From Zonotrichia leucophrys gambelii (Eukaryota > Chordata > Aves > Passeriformes > Passerellidae), in contig NC_088171.1 of assembly GCF_028769735.1 (NCBI RefSeq), positions 73,611,216 to 73,675,215 on the forward strand: DNA of 64,000 nt, read 5' to 3'. Below, one piece after another: positions 51,341 through 64,000 of this stretch. How positions within the stretch are numbered: position 1 is the stretch's first letter; every line of letters begins with the position of its first letter. A program made the position numbers and the translations under genes. The notes under the pieces are model-generated. The model saw nothing but the letters and a program-made list of their open reading frames with translations, was not told where the DNA came from and made no database searches.

Positions 51341-51388
51341 ATAAACTTTAAACAAAATTCAAATAAAATAAACTTTAAACAAAATTCA
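51341..51388. repeat. Short direct duplication next to the old LTR
   Basis: The 21 bases from 51341 (ataaactttaaacaaaattc plus a) recur at 51368-51388, a 27-bp period. It is a small local duplication about 20 bp beyond the right end of the old LTR. Confidence 0.85.
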
Positions 51389-51695
51389 CTTCACAAACTT
51401 ACAAAATTGCCTATTATCTTGTCCAGATATATTTGCACAGATACTAATGTACATCAATTCCAGAAGTCTTTGTGGAGAGAGCCTTGCTCTAACTTAGAGG
51501 GGCCAGTGGACTTTCCACAAAATGCCTGTGGGCCCCATAGAAAGTCAGGAGCAATCTGGAAGCACTGAACAGGTAACCTACAGAGATATTCCCTCACATG
51601 CTCCAAAAACTTGTCTTTATCCAAGTTCCACCATCGTGCTACTCACTAGGGACTGTGGACCTGATGCAGCCCTTCATTTCTCGGAGCTGTAAATC

Positions 51696-51713
51696 TTTTT
51701 TTTTTTTTTTTTT
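51696..51713. repeat. Poly-T run
   Basis: A run of 18 T residues. No attached element was recognised. Confidence 0.8.
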
Positions 51714-54700
51714 GCCTGGAAGAATTCTTTTGGAAAAAGGGTGAAACAAATTCAGTGTAAATAATTCATGCTGTGTGAGAAAGCAACACTGAAGCTATGT
51801 GACAATGGGAGGAGTGAACTGGGTTAAAGCAGCATGCCTCAACAAATGATGGACAGCAAAAAAAAAAAACCTGGGACATAAGAAATACTCATCTAATCTG
51901 AAAATTTTTCACTTGACCGTGTTTCTCAACTGTGAGATTTACTTCCTGTGAGCATTTGGATACTAGAAGCTGACTGACATGAATAAGCAGATAGATCAGT
52001 GAGTTTTAAACTTAAACACCTAAGGAGTTATCCAAAGTAAGTTTTGAGTTATATATTCACTCAGAAATTACAGCAAGTTATATCCTGGCCTGTTAAATCA
52101 GTCAATCAGACTCAGGCAACCGGAACAAAATAGATAAAATCTGTAGCTAAAAAAGCACTTAATGACTTTCAAATATCCCAACCAAATTTCAGCAGCTATA
52201 TACAAAGAAAGCACACAGAGATAGATGTGCATCCATGCAAGAAATGTAGAACTCTTGATCATGTACAAAGGCTGCATTTGTTGAAGAGCTACCTCAAATA
52301 TCTGCACTATTGATAATTATCCTTTGTCAGAGGCTGATGCATGCAGTATGGTACATTCCCCTTCATACTACAGAACCTAATGACACAAATTTAATTTATC
52401 AGATGTTATGGCCACATCTCTAAGGTATTAATTAACTGAGTACCAACAGCTTGTACAGTTATATAATCCTTCAGAAATACATAATTCTTTCTCTCAAAAC
52501 TTGGAAGCTGTTCAAAAATGGTTAAATAAACAATCACTCAGCTGTCAAATTACATGAGTACTATCCTTCTATTCAACACCGTATGCAAAACCTGTACTAT
52601 ATACATAAAAGCACTAAAATAAATATAAAATGTCTTGAATCTTGGGAGCATCTGGCTATTCCTTACCTTGCATGCCTTAGGATGTACCAGAACTGCTTCT
52701 TATTTTATGAAATGTGTCATCTTAAATTGCATAATTTTGTCTTTTATACAGAGTTTCAATGCAACCATTTTACTGTATCTCATTATCTTTTAGTTTTTTC
52801 CCTTCACTACATCAAATGCTTTTCAGTTTTCCTGACATTATAGAATATCGTCCACAGGAATGTAAGTATTTGTTATTGAGCTGTAAATGGTGACAGGAAC
52901 TTGAGTCATAGCTGTAACCATGAGTGACCCGGTGCAGAATTTAGCAGAGTGATTCCAGGGTTGTGATCCAGCACACTCCAGGAGCTGGGACTTTCTGCTG
53001 CCCAGCTGCCAAACCAATCCATGCAGCTGATGCTTTCCATGTTGTGTGATCCTACTGGGACAAAGGCTGTGTGTGGATCATGGCCAGACACTGTGTAGTG
53101 CAGACAGCTGCACAGGGGGCTGCCTTTCCATATAACATCTCCAGAATCTACATGAAACCTAACAGGTCTTTGTCATCCCCTCCAGGTATCAAGGCTGACA
53201 CTCACGAAGGAAAACTCATATTCCTTCCAACTGTGCCATATCCAAGTCTGTCGGCATTTCTCTATGTTGAACTACAACAGCCCTCTTGTGCAAATTTCTG
53301 GACTCCAAGCAGCAAAGTAAGAAACCTGTGCGTTAGCAGTGAAACAGGAACATAAAAAAATCCAGGTAGTTAAACCATAGAAGAAATCAGAAGTGCTTGA
53401 GGTGTCAGATACCACAGAGTAATATCAAATGTCAGATCTCCCTGAATGGCAAACAATGAACAAATGTCTTGTGAGCTTATGTGCGGGTGAAATAATGGCA
53501 ATAAACATGAGGAACAGACATTTTATACAAGCACTGCTTTATAAGCCTTCCTGGGTTTTTTTTCTCATATCCTTATTCCTGATGAAGATGATTCAAAATT
53601 CAAAAGAGAAAGGGTAATCAGTACTAACTTCAAATTAGACTTATTATTTATTTGCATTCAATACAAGTGCATAAATTATACTCCCAGACTGTGATCAAAA
53701 CTACACTGAGTCTGTGCATACCTTCTGTACAAAGACAAAACAGACAAAACCCTAGCAAAGCAGCATATGCTACCCTTGTGCAGTATGTCAGAACATGTGG
53801 GGGAATGAGGGGAGCTCAGGATACTGGAATTATGTCAACTGTCTCCTCAGAGGACAGATCTAAAAGTTCAGTGTGTGAATCTTGATGCCACCTGCTCCTG
53901 TACTCACTGGAAGTGACTTCGCTTTCAAAAAAAAATTTTGTTTTGGTGTAAGTACATTGACTGCAGTGGAAATACAGCTAAATACCATAAAGATGAGAAT
54001 CTGTCTCTGTATTTGAAATAGCAAAATTCAGTAGGTCTAATAATGTAGCACTGACTCTTCTGAAAAGGTCATGGGCATTTAATGTATATGCAAAACACAT
54101 TGTACTACATTAGTTATCTAATTGTAGGAAAAGGTAATTTCCTGCATGATAATTCACAAACTCATAAAAAGAGTGCATAATATATATCCATGTACTTTTG
54201 CTATGCCTTGCAACATTTACATTTAAATATTTTTAATTATTTTATATACTGTGTCTTATTGAGACAGAATGGGTAACTTGAATATACCGGCAGTCATAAG
54301 TCAGCAGTGAATATGAGTGACATGGAACAGCCTTTAGCCTTCTGACTTACTCTTGAGCTGAACAGACATTATTTTGTTATGATTACCAATTCAGAACATA
54401 TTCATAACTAGCAGATGTTTTCCTCTTGGTTGCTTGGAAATTAGGGATGTTGCTGCAGCTGAATTTTGCACCTGGACAGCAAATGACCAAACCAATTCTG
54501 TAAAACCTTTGACTTACAAAATTGTCCCTTAGTGCAAATGATTGTTTTGAAACTAACTCTAGATCTATGTGTCAAAGATAATTAATTAATCACAAATCAC
54601 TGATAAATTTAATCACATAGTGTTTAATTTCCAAGCACTGTGTACATATATAAAGAACACAGAAGAAAACAGGATGTCATTCTCCACTGCTGCTGATAAT

Positions 54701-55292
54701 TTTAAAAACCTCAATCATGTTTTCAGTTCTAGGTACATTGTCAATTTTTTCTCTTCAACAATAAAACAAAATAAGTGTGCATCCATGATGAAAAAATAAT
54801 ATGTCACTGTCTAGCCAAAGGTTATTTCTTGCTACATACCTTCAAAGATAGCAAGGAAGCCAAACATCTCTTGATTTTTTCATGTTTTAACCATGACACA
54901 GCTATTGTGAAAATGCAACAGCAAACTGCTTGGGAGGCACGTCCCTTAGAAAATGAAACAAAAAAAGTTGAGGTGAACTATTTGCAAAAATAATTTTAAA
55001 GGCATCAACTTGTTATACTAACCAGCATCTATAATCACATAGCAAAGTGGAAGCAAGGATTTGTATCTGCCAATCTGACAGCAGACATGTACAAGCTAAG
55101 TCATTCTATTTGATAATAAAGAGAAAAAAAAAAGCTACATTTTCTGATAAGAATCACTACAATCACTGATTTCTGTGCTGCACTAAAATACCTGGCTGCC
55201 AGAGAGTAGGACCTTCAAACAGTGCTCTGAGCTATATTGCTGCTATATTAATGAAACTTTTTGAGGTCTCAGAACAAAATTCTGCCTCTTTA

Positions 55293-55360
55293 CTCTCTCT
55301 CTCTCTCTCTCTATTCTAAGATCTAAACAAGCAGTCTCTCTCTTTTTTTTTTTTTTTTTT
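55293..55360. repeat. (CT)n microsatellite followed by poly-T
   Basis: Ten CT units (55293-55312) are followed, after 22 bases, by a second short TC run and 18 T residues (55343-55360). A pure polypyrimidine region on the plus strand. Confidence 0.85.
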
Positions 55361-58300
55361 ATTCAAAGGGTTGATGGTAAGAGAATTACTCCCTAGTATT
55401 TCGAAAACAAAAGGTCAGAATGTATAATTTAAGATCTAATAAGGTTTGATGGAATTGAGACCTTTGGAAAGTAGTTTAATGCATGCATACTTAAGGTATA
55501 TTCAACATATATATTTCAAATATGGGTTAGTTCCTTTCTATCAAATAAAAAAAATTAATAATGGAGAAAGCTTGAAAGAACATGTTTTTGGTTTTTTTTC
55601 TTTATAAAATAGCACAGAGCACAATTAAAGAAAAGGTGACAGCTCAATAGTCAGTACTGAGGCAACTAAACACATCCTGCCACATACCATCACTTTAAGA
55701 TAATTCTTTTATTATGCTTGCTTAAAAAAACACATCACTAACTCTCTGCGTCCAATCACTGCAAACTGATTTGTTATTCATTGAAACATCCATCAAGGAT
55801 CAAAATAGATTCATTTTCTATTCATGATGCTCCGATATGCTCTTCTGCAGGTCTTGCACTGTATTTCAGATTCAAATGACGGGTTGTACAGTGGGAAGTA
55901 GCATTATATATTAACACTTTGAAAGCCACCTTGTAACCTAGTCCAGAAACACAAACAAGGGTATGTTTTATATATTAGGTTAAACTCATGGTTTTCTGTG
56001 GCCTTTTTTTGATCATTTTTGCCTAGGATTCTGGGTGGTTTCTGAAGCTCTGAATCATCCACTTTGGTATTTAACATTTACCCAGACATACCATTTTTTT
56101 CCTCACAGAAATTAGTAATACATATTTGTAAGATGTAAATGTCATAACAACAATCTTACATGCTACATTTAACTTTACGGAAAAGATAGCATGCTTTGGA
56201 AAAATTGGGGGAATTTTGTTAAAAGAGATATCATGAAATTGTGTAAAGAGTTGGAAACAGATTTTTAGAGAAATGGAATTGTAACCTGGGACTGTATTTT
56301 CAGCATAACTAATAATTATTGTAAAATAAAAGGAGGTATGAGGAAGCAAGGACAATAAAACAAGTAACAGAATACACAAATTGCTTTTGTGCTTTCTGCC
56401 TGAGGTTTTCTATTCTGCAGCAGGGCGTAAAGATCAATCACTTTCTTATACGATGCCATATAGACAGAGATAATTTTCATCTTCTCCACACAAAGAGGAT
56501 AGTAATCTGTGTTCCCAGTTTTCCAGACCTATATATGGACCATCCCTGTTGAAGATGGCAGCAAACCACCACTTTGGACATGCACCTCTGCTCTCTTCCA
56601 AAGGTGGCATGAAGACAGAACAAACTGCTGCACAAGCATCCCAGCTCTTATACATCACATTCTGAGGCGTCTCAGTTTTATCACACATTTCACTCTGAGA
56701 CCAAGGGCTTAGCACATATTCTAAATTCTACCTCAAAAACCAGGTTGTTCAAATTATATCCCATGGAACTTAAACACCCATAAATGTGCTTCTTTCTTAA
56801 CACACCACAAGAACAAAACAGGTGTACAAAGCCACTTATCAGAATGGCAGAATTCCTAGTTCATTTGATACTGCAGTAAATCCCTGCAAAAGTCATAGAA
56901 TAAACACATTCCAGAAAGCCTGATATCCCTGGTATAATCTTAAAAAGCAAGATATAAGCTTTTTAGTTTTTAGTTTTTCCTAACAGTTTTTATAAGAAAA
57001 CACTGGTGGAAAGTTAAAAGAATAAGTACCTTGTAACAGTTTTAGACCTTTTTAGAAAGTAAATCTCTAGTAGTCCATTTGCATAAGAATTCTTATACTA
57101 AATAATAGAGAAAATATCACATTCATATTTAATATACCGCAAATTTGATATGTCACTATTTTATCAGTAGTTTGCCGCTGAATTGCATATCTGAATCTTT
57201 CTTGTCCTTTGTATGATGCCAAGTTTTCCTTGACAATTTAACAGCTTAAGTGACAGGAACTTAAAATTTAAAAAATATATATCTACACAGGCACTGGAAT
57301 TTTAACTTCTTTGAATTTGAATAAAATGAGATATTAAATCTTCACATGAAATATTTATTCATATTAGAAACAGACAAAAAAGCATAGCTCATGCATAACT
57401 CAGAACAAAGCAACCATATTATGCAAAGAAAAAAGGAAAGGTTATGTCTTGACTTTCCTCGCATTTTATAGTGGATTATTATTCCTAAACCAGAAAGGAC
57501 AAACAAAATAAAATAAATATTAAATCTGTGTCCTAAGGTGTTCTGACTTTTGTTTATATTTCACCATAATATGTTTTTGAACACCTCTTATTCAAGAATA
57601 ATTGTGATGCTATATAAATTTTAAAATAAAGTTGAAATAAGTTTTGTTTTATAAATGGAGTGGAGAACTTGATGTAGTTGAGAAAATACTGCCTACTCTT
57701 TAGAGGAATGAAAAATAATTGACCACACTTAACTTTATTCTGAGCAATTCTTATTGAACTATTGGCAAGACCCACCAAGCTGCCAGGTTGTTCGTATGAG
57801 GAACTAGTATTTTAAACTTAAAATTAAAAACAAAGAGTTAAAATACAAAGCAAGAAGCTTTTTGTCTTTACGAATACTTTTAGGCCTGAATTCAGGAAAC
57901 AAACTTTATGATGCCAAAGCACATCAGCCCACACACACACAAGGTGTGCAGTGCTTTGGTGCCCAGCAGTGCTGTCCAGGAGACCACCACATTCTTATGA
58001 AAATGCTGGTATTCAAGATAATTCAAAGACACAGATTGCTGCAACATTATGGCTGTACTGCTTTCAACACCCAAGATACTCATTTTAAAGCTGAATGAAG
58101 CTTGAGTGTAATATCCTAAGATGAACTTTAATGTTTCACATGATTTGATAAATTCAGAACATTTACTCAGGTTTTGACCAGTTTGTGTTGATGACATGCA
58201 CACCACAACTGCTTTTGCAAAATTCCTCCAGCAGAAGCCCCAGCTGCAACATTCCTTACTGAAGCTATACACAGCTGCCTGACTAACCTATTTTGCTGCT

Positions 58301-59244
58301 TCTCCTTGCGCTCACACTGAAATTTCTTTTTGCCTTTTCCTTGCCCATCCTGTCAAAACATATTACCATTAATTGTTTTGCCAAACATAAATTTAAAGGA
58401 ACAGAAGTGACTTTGCAAATATCTGAAAGACCTGAAAGTTTGTTCACATCACTGGTATAAACCGATGATGTGAAAATAATTTCATCTTTGCAGTGGATAC
58501 AATTAACTAATTGGTTTGAGTTACCCAACAAAATTCATCTAATGAAAAGACTAATAAGTTTCTTTGACCATTTATGTATTTTGGCCATGTTTGTCCTGAT
58601 GGTTCAGTCCACTGGGATTTTGAAGTATTTTCTTTGGTTCTTGAATAGGACATTGAATAAACAGTGAAAAATTAATGTTGATTTATTAAAAAAATACTGC
58701 ATGTGTTATTATGAAATTCTGGTAAAAAAGATGCTTTTTTGAATAAAAGTATGATGAATCCATTTCTACTCAATTAAACCAAAACTCAAAAAATATATCT
58801 TAAGTGATAAAAAATTGTATTGCTACAGATTTTTTAACTAAAATACTTATTTTTCTAACTATCACCTCCAACACTACAAAACCATTTTGCATTTTTACAG
58901 TTGCTGGTATCTAAGAAAAGAAATTCTACACCATGTAAGAGCTAACAGAAGTTAAAACTATATTGGTAGAACAGCAAGTAACAGATGTCTTAAGATTTAT
59001 TTTAGTGTAAGAACTCCAAAACAAATGGGAAACATTATGAGACAACTTGATAATAAATTCACTTCAAACTCAAGTATTCAGTAGTTGAATACAGTTGGAG
59101 CTGTATCAACTAATGGCTTGTCCCCTTAATACCTTTTCTTTAAAAAAAGAAAAAAATGCTCTATATAGCAGCCATATGAATGTTATCAAGTCTGAAACAG
59201 ATGTTTGTAATGCTGACAGTGCAATGTGTAAATATCTGTTTATT

Positions 59245-59270
59245 TATATATATATATATACATACACACA
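59245..59270. repeat. (TA)n(CA)n microsatellite
   Basis: About eight TA units grade into a short CA-rich run. A simple repeat. Confidence 0.85.
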
Positions 59271-59361
59271 GAATTTTTAAACTAAATGTTAGAGAAATTT
59301 TGCACCAGTAAGCTATATTCACATAAACTCCAGAAATGTACTACTCTGAGTAAGAAGTTAA

Positions 59362-59499
59362 AGAATTTACAGAATATTCTGAGTTGGAAAAGACACATGT
59401 GGATGAAGTCCAACTCCCAAGTGAATGGCCCATACAGGGATTAAACTCACAAACTTGGCATTATTAACACCACGCTCTGACCAGCTGAGCTAATCTCAG
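59362..59499 (-). mobile_element. tRNA-Ile-derived SINE with CR1-like tail (TguSINE1 type)
   Basis: On the minus strand a tRNA-Ile head (59426-59499) is joined to a CR1-like 3' tail (59362-59425). The head keeps an intact RNA polymerase III A box (tagctcagctgg), a degenerate B box (gagtttaatccc) and the anticodon AAT (complement at 59463-59465) in the loop ttaataa. The tail reads gggagttggacttcatccac, then cttttccaactcagaatatt and ctgtaaattct, a CR1-type 3' end, implying that a CR1 enzyme mobilised it. This two-part design is what I recall for TguSINE1, described from the zebra finch. The copy carries CpG-type and other substitutions and is non-autonomous. Confidence 0.88.
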
Positions 59500-62400
59500 A
59501 GTTGATATCAATAGAAATTAGTTTTTCTAAGAGAAAACTGAATTGTTCCAGAATGACCAAAACAGGCAATCCTCAGTCATGGGCAAGCAACACATCTAAT
59601 GCACTCCTAAGTCTTACTTGATCCTTCATTTTTTTTTTTTTTAACTTTGCTATAAAGCAGATAAACTCAGGGAAACTTCAGGGGCCTCATGCCTAAACAT
59701 GAGGCCTTAATGACCATCTCATTTAAGGAGTGGTTATGCTTATGCAAAGAAATTTTATTTTTTCTGACTCTACCACCAGTGAGAAGGAAGATACCAGTAG
59801 GTAAGAGAGAAAGAGAAAGGAATAAAAGGATGACGCAGCTCCCTCGTCCCCTGAGGCAGGCTGGAAGCTTCAAGGTACTGTGCCTTTAGCTATCCAAGGC
59901 TGAACCTCAGCAGGGGCTCCTCTGCACCCAGCCTAGCTGCAGCAAGACTCTTGACCAGGCCAGGATGAAATAAATCCATGGAAAAGAAAGTTCTTAATTT
60001 TTAGTCTCCCCAGCCAACACTGCTGCACTCTAAAAAGATATGACAATGCTACCGATAAGGATATTTTTCCATCTATTCCCATTCCTCCTTCAGGTATCAA
60101 ATAAGGGAAATCACAGTTAATGGATGACAGTTAATATGCTGGGATTCCACACCACGTAACCACAAGTTATAATTATTTTATCCAATAATATTAAGGACTC
60201 AAACACAAGCCATTAGAATTAAATATTAAAAAAAATGTGTACTCTAGAATGAAGGTTTTGCACTGGTAAGATTTCCCTACCATTGAGCAGGGTAAAGGAG
60301 CTATACCCTCTTTTAAGTAATCATATACTAAAATTAAAAATAAGCATAAAATGCTTCTTGAATGACTTCTACAAACTCCTGAAATGCAGGAGAAAGATGC
60401 AAAGTTCATGCTAGAGGACTACTAGGATGTGGAAAGACCAAAAGAAAGGGAATAGTTCCTTTCTAGCAAGAGGTACCTGAGAGATAAAATGCAATTCTTA
60501 CTTCAACTCTTGAGGCACCATCTGCTTCTGCATCCAGTCTATCTTTTTTTGTGGTTGTTGTTTAAAAATTGAGGAGTCCAAGCTTTTCTATTATTTCCCT
60601 TTTTCACACATACTCTGTCTTACTCCATTTCTATATTTTTAAATCACTTTGATATTTAAAATTAAAAACCTAAACACAGAACAGGAGTACATTATGTCTG
60701 CTGTATTAGAGTAAAAGACGTTTCCCTTTTGCAAGCATCATTAAGTCTCCATGCCTTCATACTTTGTTCATCCATCTACAAAATAATTTGCCTACAATAT
60801 CACTGGAAAAATACATATTATGAAAGACTGATCAAAATGTTACCTCTGCTTGCTGAAGAATCTTCTGTCATTAGGAAACTGTCCTAGTGCTGTCACTAAA
60901 GTAGCCCAAGAAGTTATAAATGCTCAGAACATTATAACCAATGGATCTGTGACTAAGCTGACTTGTTACTGAAATCATCTTTTTCCAGTGAAGTGGGTCT
61001 TTGCTGGAACCCCACACTTATCAGTATCAACGTATCTGTGAAATTTCTGTCTGTTGGGCAAAAAGACCTTAAAGAAAACTTCCTGGTATGCTTACACTTT
61101 CTACAATGCTTCTCTGTTTCATCCCAATCTCTGATGTCTTTAAAGATGGCCAAAGGGAATAGAAAAAATAATTATAGACTAGGGAGAAAGAGCAAAAGTT
61201 GCAAAGAGCAAGTAGTGAGGAGCACAGTGGTATGAGCTGGAGGGAAGAAAGCCTGCCTAGTGAGAGACAAAAAGACCAAAACTGATAATGGAAATATAGA
61301 GTCCATAACGTCACCGAGAAAATCCCACACGTGGCTGGAGAAGCTTAATTTCTTTGTTCAGATTATTCCTTGGGGCCAAGAGAAGGAGAGTGCAACAAAA
61401 TACACAGTCAACTGTTATCTCCATCCTTTTCAATATCCAGTCACATAAAACCTCTGACCTCTGGCTTCAAGCAATCTTTGGGACTGACTTCAAAGTTGTG
61501 TCTGATATTTCCTAGTTTCTCCTTTCGACCAACAGCGCTGCATTCTCCTGCTTTGACCAAAAAAACACGTGATTGAAGACTTAAGTTCAAAATACCAGTG
61601 CTTTATGTCTCAGACATTCCAGCTTCACTCTCAGCTGGATTACTTTCTCCATGCTGTACAGCATTCTTAAATCCTACTAACTGAAGAGTCCTCAAGGACT
61701 CTGTAGGACAGAGATAACCCAATGTGTAGCAACACAAACCTGATATGCCCAATGTATGGATCAGTAACAAGAGCAGTTATTCTTACAGCAGAACACTGCC
61801 TGATAAATATAAGTAGCTAGCAGTATGCCATGCACTATTAGAGAACACACATACAATTGTTAGCAATGAAGCTTCAAAGTTGGAAATATTTTAACTTTTT
61901 TCACTTTATAACTGAAAGGATATTGTAAGCTCCCACAAATCACTGCTGCTGTACAGAGCGAGAATTTCAAAATTAGAACATTTCCACTGCAGTGTAAATA
62001 ACTGAAGATGCCATTACCTCTTTGCAGAACTGGTGTTTGTATTTCTGAAGCTGTCAACCTGTGTAATGGCAAGTTATTACATACACTGAATTTTTATTTG
62101 CTAATGCTCTATCCAGATACTTAAAACACTTAAATATTCCTATTAAAATCCCTTTCTTCATCTTGTCTAAAACTTCATAAACAGCTATTGGCTCTATTCA
62201 CACTACTGAAACTAAGAGCAAGACCATCATAAGATCACTGAGTTTGGACAGATGTCTCAGGCTCCTAAGCAAAGTCCCTTGCTATGGGACATGCTGTGTG
62301 ATTTAAATCCCTTTCACAATGTAAGACACCTCCAAATAAAGGCAAAAAAAACCAAAACCAAATCATAGCAGCTTCCTTCATAACAATTTTTTTTGGAAGA

Positions 62401-63039
62401 ATATTCCAGAATTTGTTTACTCAAAAAAATAGGAATCTTCCAGTTTATGAGTTATATTTATTCCGAGTAAATCAATGCCCACTTGTTTCTGTCAGCACGG
62501 CTCTTTAGACAGCTAGTTCTTTTTTTCACAGTATTTATACCTGATAGATTTGCAAATTTCCCTCACAACTCTTCTTAGCCTTTGGTTTGCTAGAATAAAC
62601 AAATCAAACCTTTTTAGTTGAAGGGGGTTTGCTGGCTCACCATTTTCTTGACAGCGTTCTGCACTTGCAGCTGCTTGAGCTCTAGTTTATCTTTCCTCTT
62701 TGTTCCTGAAATAATGTTTCACAATTTGTTTCATCGAAATCTTAATAGCACCAATTGTCTCTTTTCCTTTATTTTTCTTTTCTTTCCTTTTTATTTTTTT
62801 ATTTTTATGTAACATAGTTCTAATTGCATTGTGCCCTTTTTGCAAATGCATCACAATAGCAGTTTATAGCTGCACCAGCATTCTAAGATTTACCCTTAAC
62901 CACTTATTTCCACATTAGGAACTCTCAATGGAAAAAGCCTAAATGACAGCAGGAATAAGAGCAATGAAAGCAAAAAATTAGTGACACACAATCTAATAGC
63001 AAACATTCTCTCTGTAATATATTAGTCTGCTTTTGTGTC
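59500..63039. other. Gene-free interval, nothing recognised apart from small structures
   Basis: No gene or named transposon was recognised. There is a small hairpin at 59683-59706 and a pyrimidine-rich stretch at about 62747-62811. Three overlapping frames around 60953-61314 show no recognisable protein. Confidence 0.5.
59683..59706. repeat. Short inverted repeat (9-bp arms, 6-nt loop)
   Basis: ggcctcatg at 59683-59691 pairs with catgaggcc at 59698-59706 around cctaaa. It would form a small GC-rich stem. It could be a chance palindrome, and no T-run follows it. Confidence 0.75.
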
Positions 63040-63310
63040 CTCTAACTTAATTTTGTTGGCAGATTATGCTGAAAATGTTTCCCCGTTATTAATGTAAGGG
63101 TCATTAATGAAAACATTTAAGAAAATTACTCCCAATGCTAACCTTTGAGAAACAATAATGATTTGCCTTTGCTTGATATTTCTTCTTTCAGCATGAATAG
63201 TTGCATTAGCCAATACTTTATCCTCCTTTTTAATAACCTACATTGCTTTCTGTAACTTCTGATTTAAGACATAATCATGTAAAATTTCCTACTGAGGGCT
63301 ACATAAAGGA
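63040..63310 (-). mobile_element. Possible very old CR1/L3-type LINE fragment, minus strand
   Basis: The plus strand contains a series resembling the reverse complement of a LINE reverse-transcriptase region: gggtcattaatgaaaacatt (63097-63116), then ttaagaaaattactcccaat, then a tgagaaacaataa block. In order and spacing these resemble the CR1 blocks that encode the segment around the YADD box. Divergence is very high, so the call is tentative and the edges are guesses. Confidence 0.4.
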
Positions 63311-64000
63311 GGTCTGTCTTATTTTCACCAGGGGAAAACCTCCACACTATGGTATATCACATTAACCTTCAAACCTTTTCTTTTTCTCCTTCTGTTCAAA
63401 GTATCATGATTGCAGCAGTGGCACTCAAGCTTTTTCAAAAAGAAAACCTTAACTGAAAAGCAGAAAGGATGAGATCCAAACCAGCAGTGGAAGGAAAGAG
63501 CAAGGACTAAGGACAGAAGAAGAATTAATGACAGTGTTAACTCAGCTGTTAACATTCTGCTGGAACATATGAGGTGCCTTTTCTTCAACCAGCAGAAACA
63601 CATGCCTTGACATCCTTTCTCTTGTGATCAGAATATTATCAGCAGAAAATTACTGGGGCTGATAAACACCTGGGTCTCATTCCTGTAAGGGAAAAAAAAA
63701 AAATTAAAAATCACGGTGCAATCAAGATATACATTTGGAGCCGGCTGCTTTACCACTGCGTAGTAAGAGAGGAATCCAACTCCCACAATCTTGGTTAGCT
63801 TTGGGAAGGAAAGATAGGGGAATTGCATTTAGAGGGTGCTCCAACATCCCTTTAGTCTGGACATAGAAGGAAATCAGCACTGAGGATTACATCATGCAGA
63901 GTTCATGCTCCATAACTGGGAATTAAGCAGGAAGAGTGTATGTGTAACTTGCTGTGGACAGCCATCTGTTCATCCATTAGGACTTCCAGGGAAGCCATAC
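63311..64000. other. Gene-free interval to the end of the window
   Basis: No gene or repeat was recognised. A 92-codon minus-strand frame at 63325-63603 and a 66-codon one at 63628-63828 show no recognisable features. Confidence 0.5.

Larger units (their letters stand above)
51323..59361. other. Gene-free interval with only simple repeats recognised
   Basis: Eight kilobases without a recognised gene. A 126-codon minus-strand frame at 57892-58272, an 89-codon one at 56446-56715 and a 102-codon one at 56071-56379 were inspected; none shows a recognisable domain, signal or plausible splice context. Simple repeats are listed separately. Old transposon fragments that I cannot recognise may be present. 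Confidence 0.5.

Noticed and set aside
56446..56715. 89-codon minus-strand frame with several Cys and Trp residues
   Set aside because: I considered a small secreted or lectin-like exon, but no consensus spacing of cysteines or flanking splice sites supports it.
57892..58272. 126-codon minus-strand frame
   Set aside because: It shows no recognisable domain, lacks splice or start context, and overlaps a plus-strand frame. It is likely chance.
59426..59499. tRNA-Ile gene (anticodon AAT)
   Set aside because: The acceptor stem does not pair properly, the B box is degraded and the 3' end runs directly into a CR1-like tail, so it is the head of a SINE, not a functional tRNA gene.
1..64000. CRISPR arrays, operons, phage or plasmid features
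   Set aside because: No regularly spaced repeats, ribosome-binding-site-linked gene strings or bacterial gene families were seen. The repeats are vertebrate retrotransposons.

Overview
This 64-kb window looks like vertebrate, specifically avian and probably songbird, nuclear DNA. It is AT-rich and gene-poor. No reading frame in it is convincing as a protein-coding gene or exon of the host; the longest open frame, 169 codons, is an antisense artefact of a retroviral LTR. The evidence for a bird is the repeat content: many CR1 (chicken repeat 1) LINE fragments, two endogenous-retrovirus LTRs of avian type, a tRNA-Ile-headed SINE with a CR1-like tail (the design I recall for the zebra-finch element TguSINE1), and a nuclear copy of mitochondrial DNA whose cytochrome b C-terminus reads like a bird's. 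All family assignments come from memory of consensus sequences, because no search could be run.

Layout. Positions 1-16655 are unannotated AT-rich DNA with small microsatellites. Positions 16656-26972 hold three CR1 fragments: two on the minus strand (16656-16955 and 20111-20676) and a longer one on the plus strand (25430-26972) with reverse-transcriptase remnants. Positions 27000-34300 show nothing recognisable. At 34306-34352 there is a perfect 21-bp hairpin, followed by a mitochondrial insertion (NUMT, about 34405-34735) with cytochrome b and tRNA-Thr on the minus strand. At 36917-37813 a CR1 3' end is followed 52 bp later by a solo LTR of 619 bp with intact TG...CA ends and a perfect 5-bp target-site duplication. 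Positions 38700-39770 look like an old, unclassified avian repeat. Positions 40525-44932 are a cluster of older CR1 fragments in both orientations. At 46925-47118 lies an A/T-only tract with a 43-bp near-perfect inverted repeat. A second, much older solo LTR lies at about 50751-51322. A tRNA-Ile-derived SINE is at 59362-59499, and a possible very old CR1 piece is at 63040-63310.

There are no cooperating genes to describe: the window is best read as an intergenic region or a very large intron, built from transposon insertions of different ages. I found no operon, CRISPR array, novel protein system or functional RNA gene. The most notable items are structural: the hairpin near the NUMT, the AT-only cruciform-prone repeat, the clean solo LTR and the SINE. 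These are useful mainly as phylogenetic or genome-instability markers.
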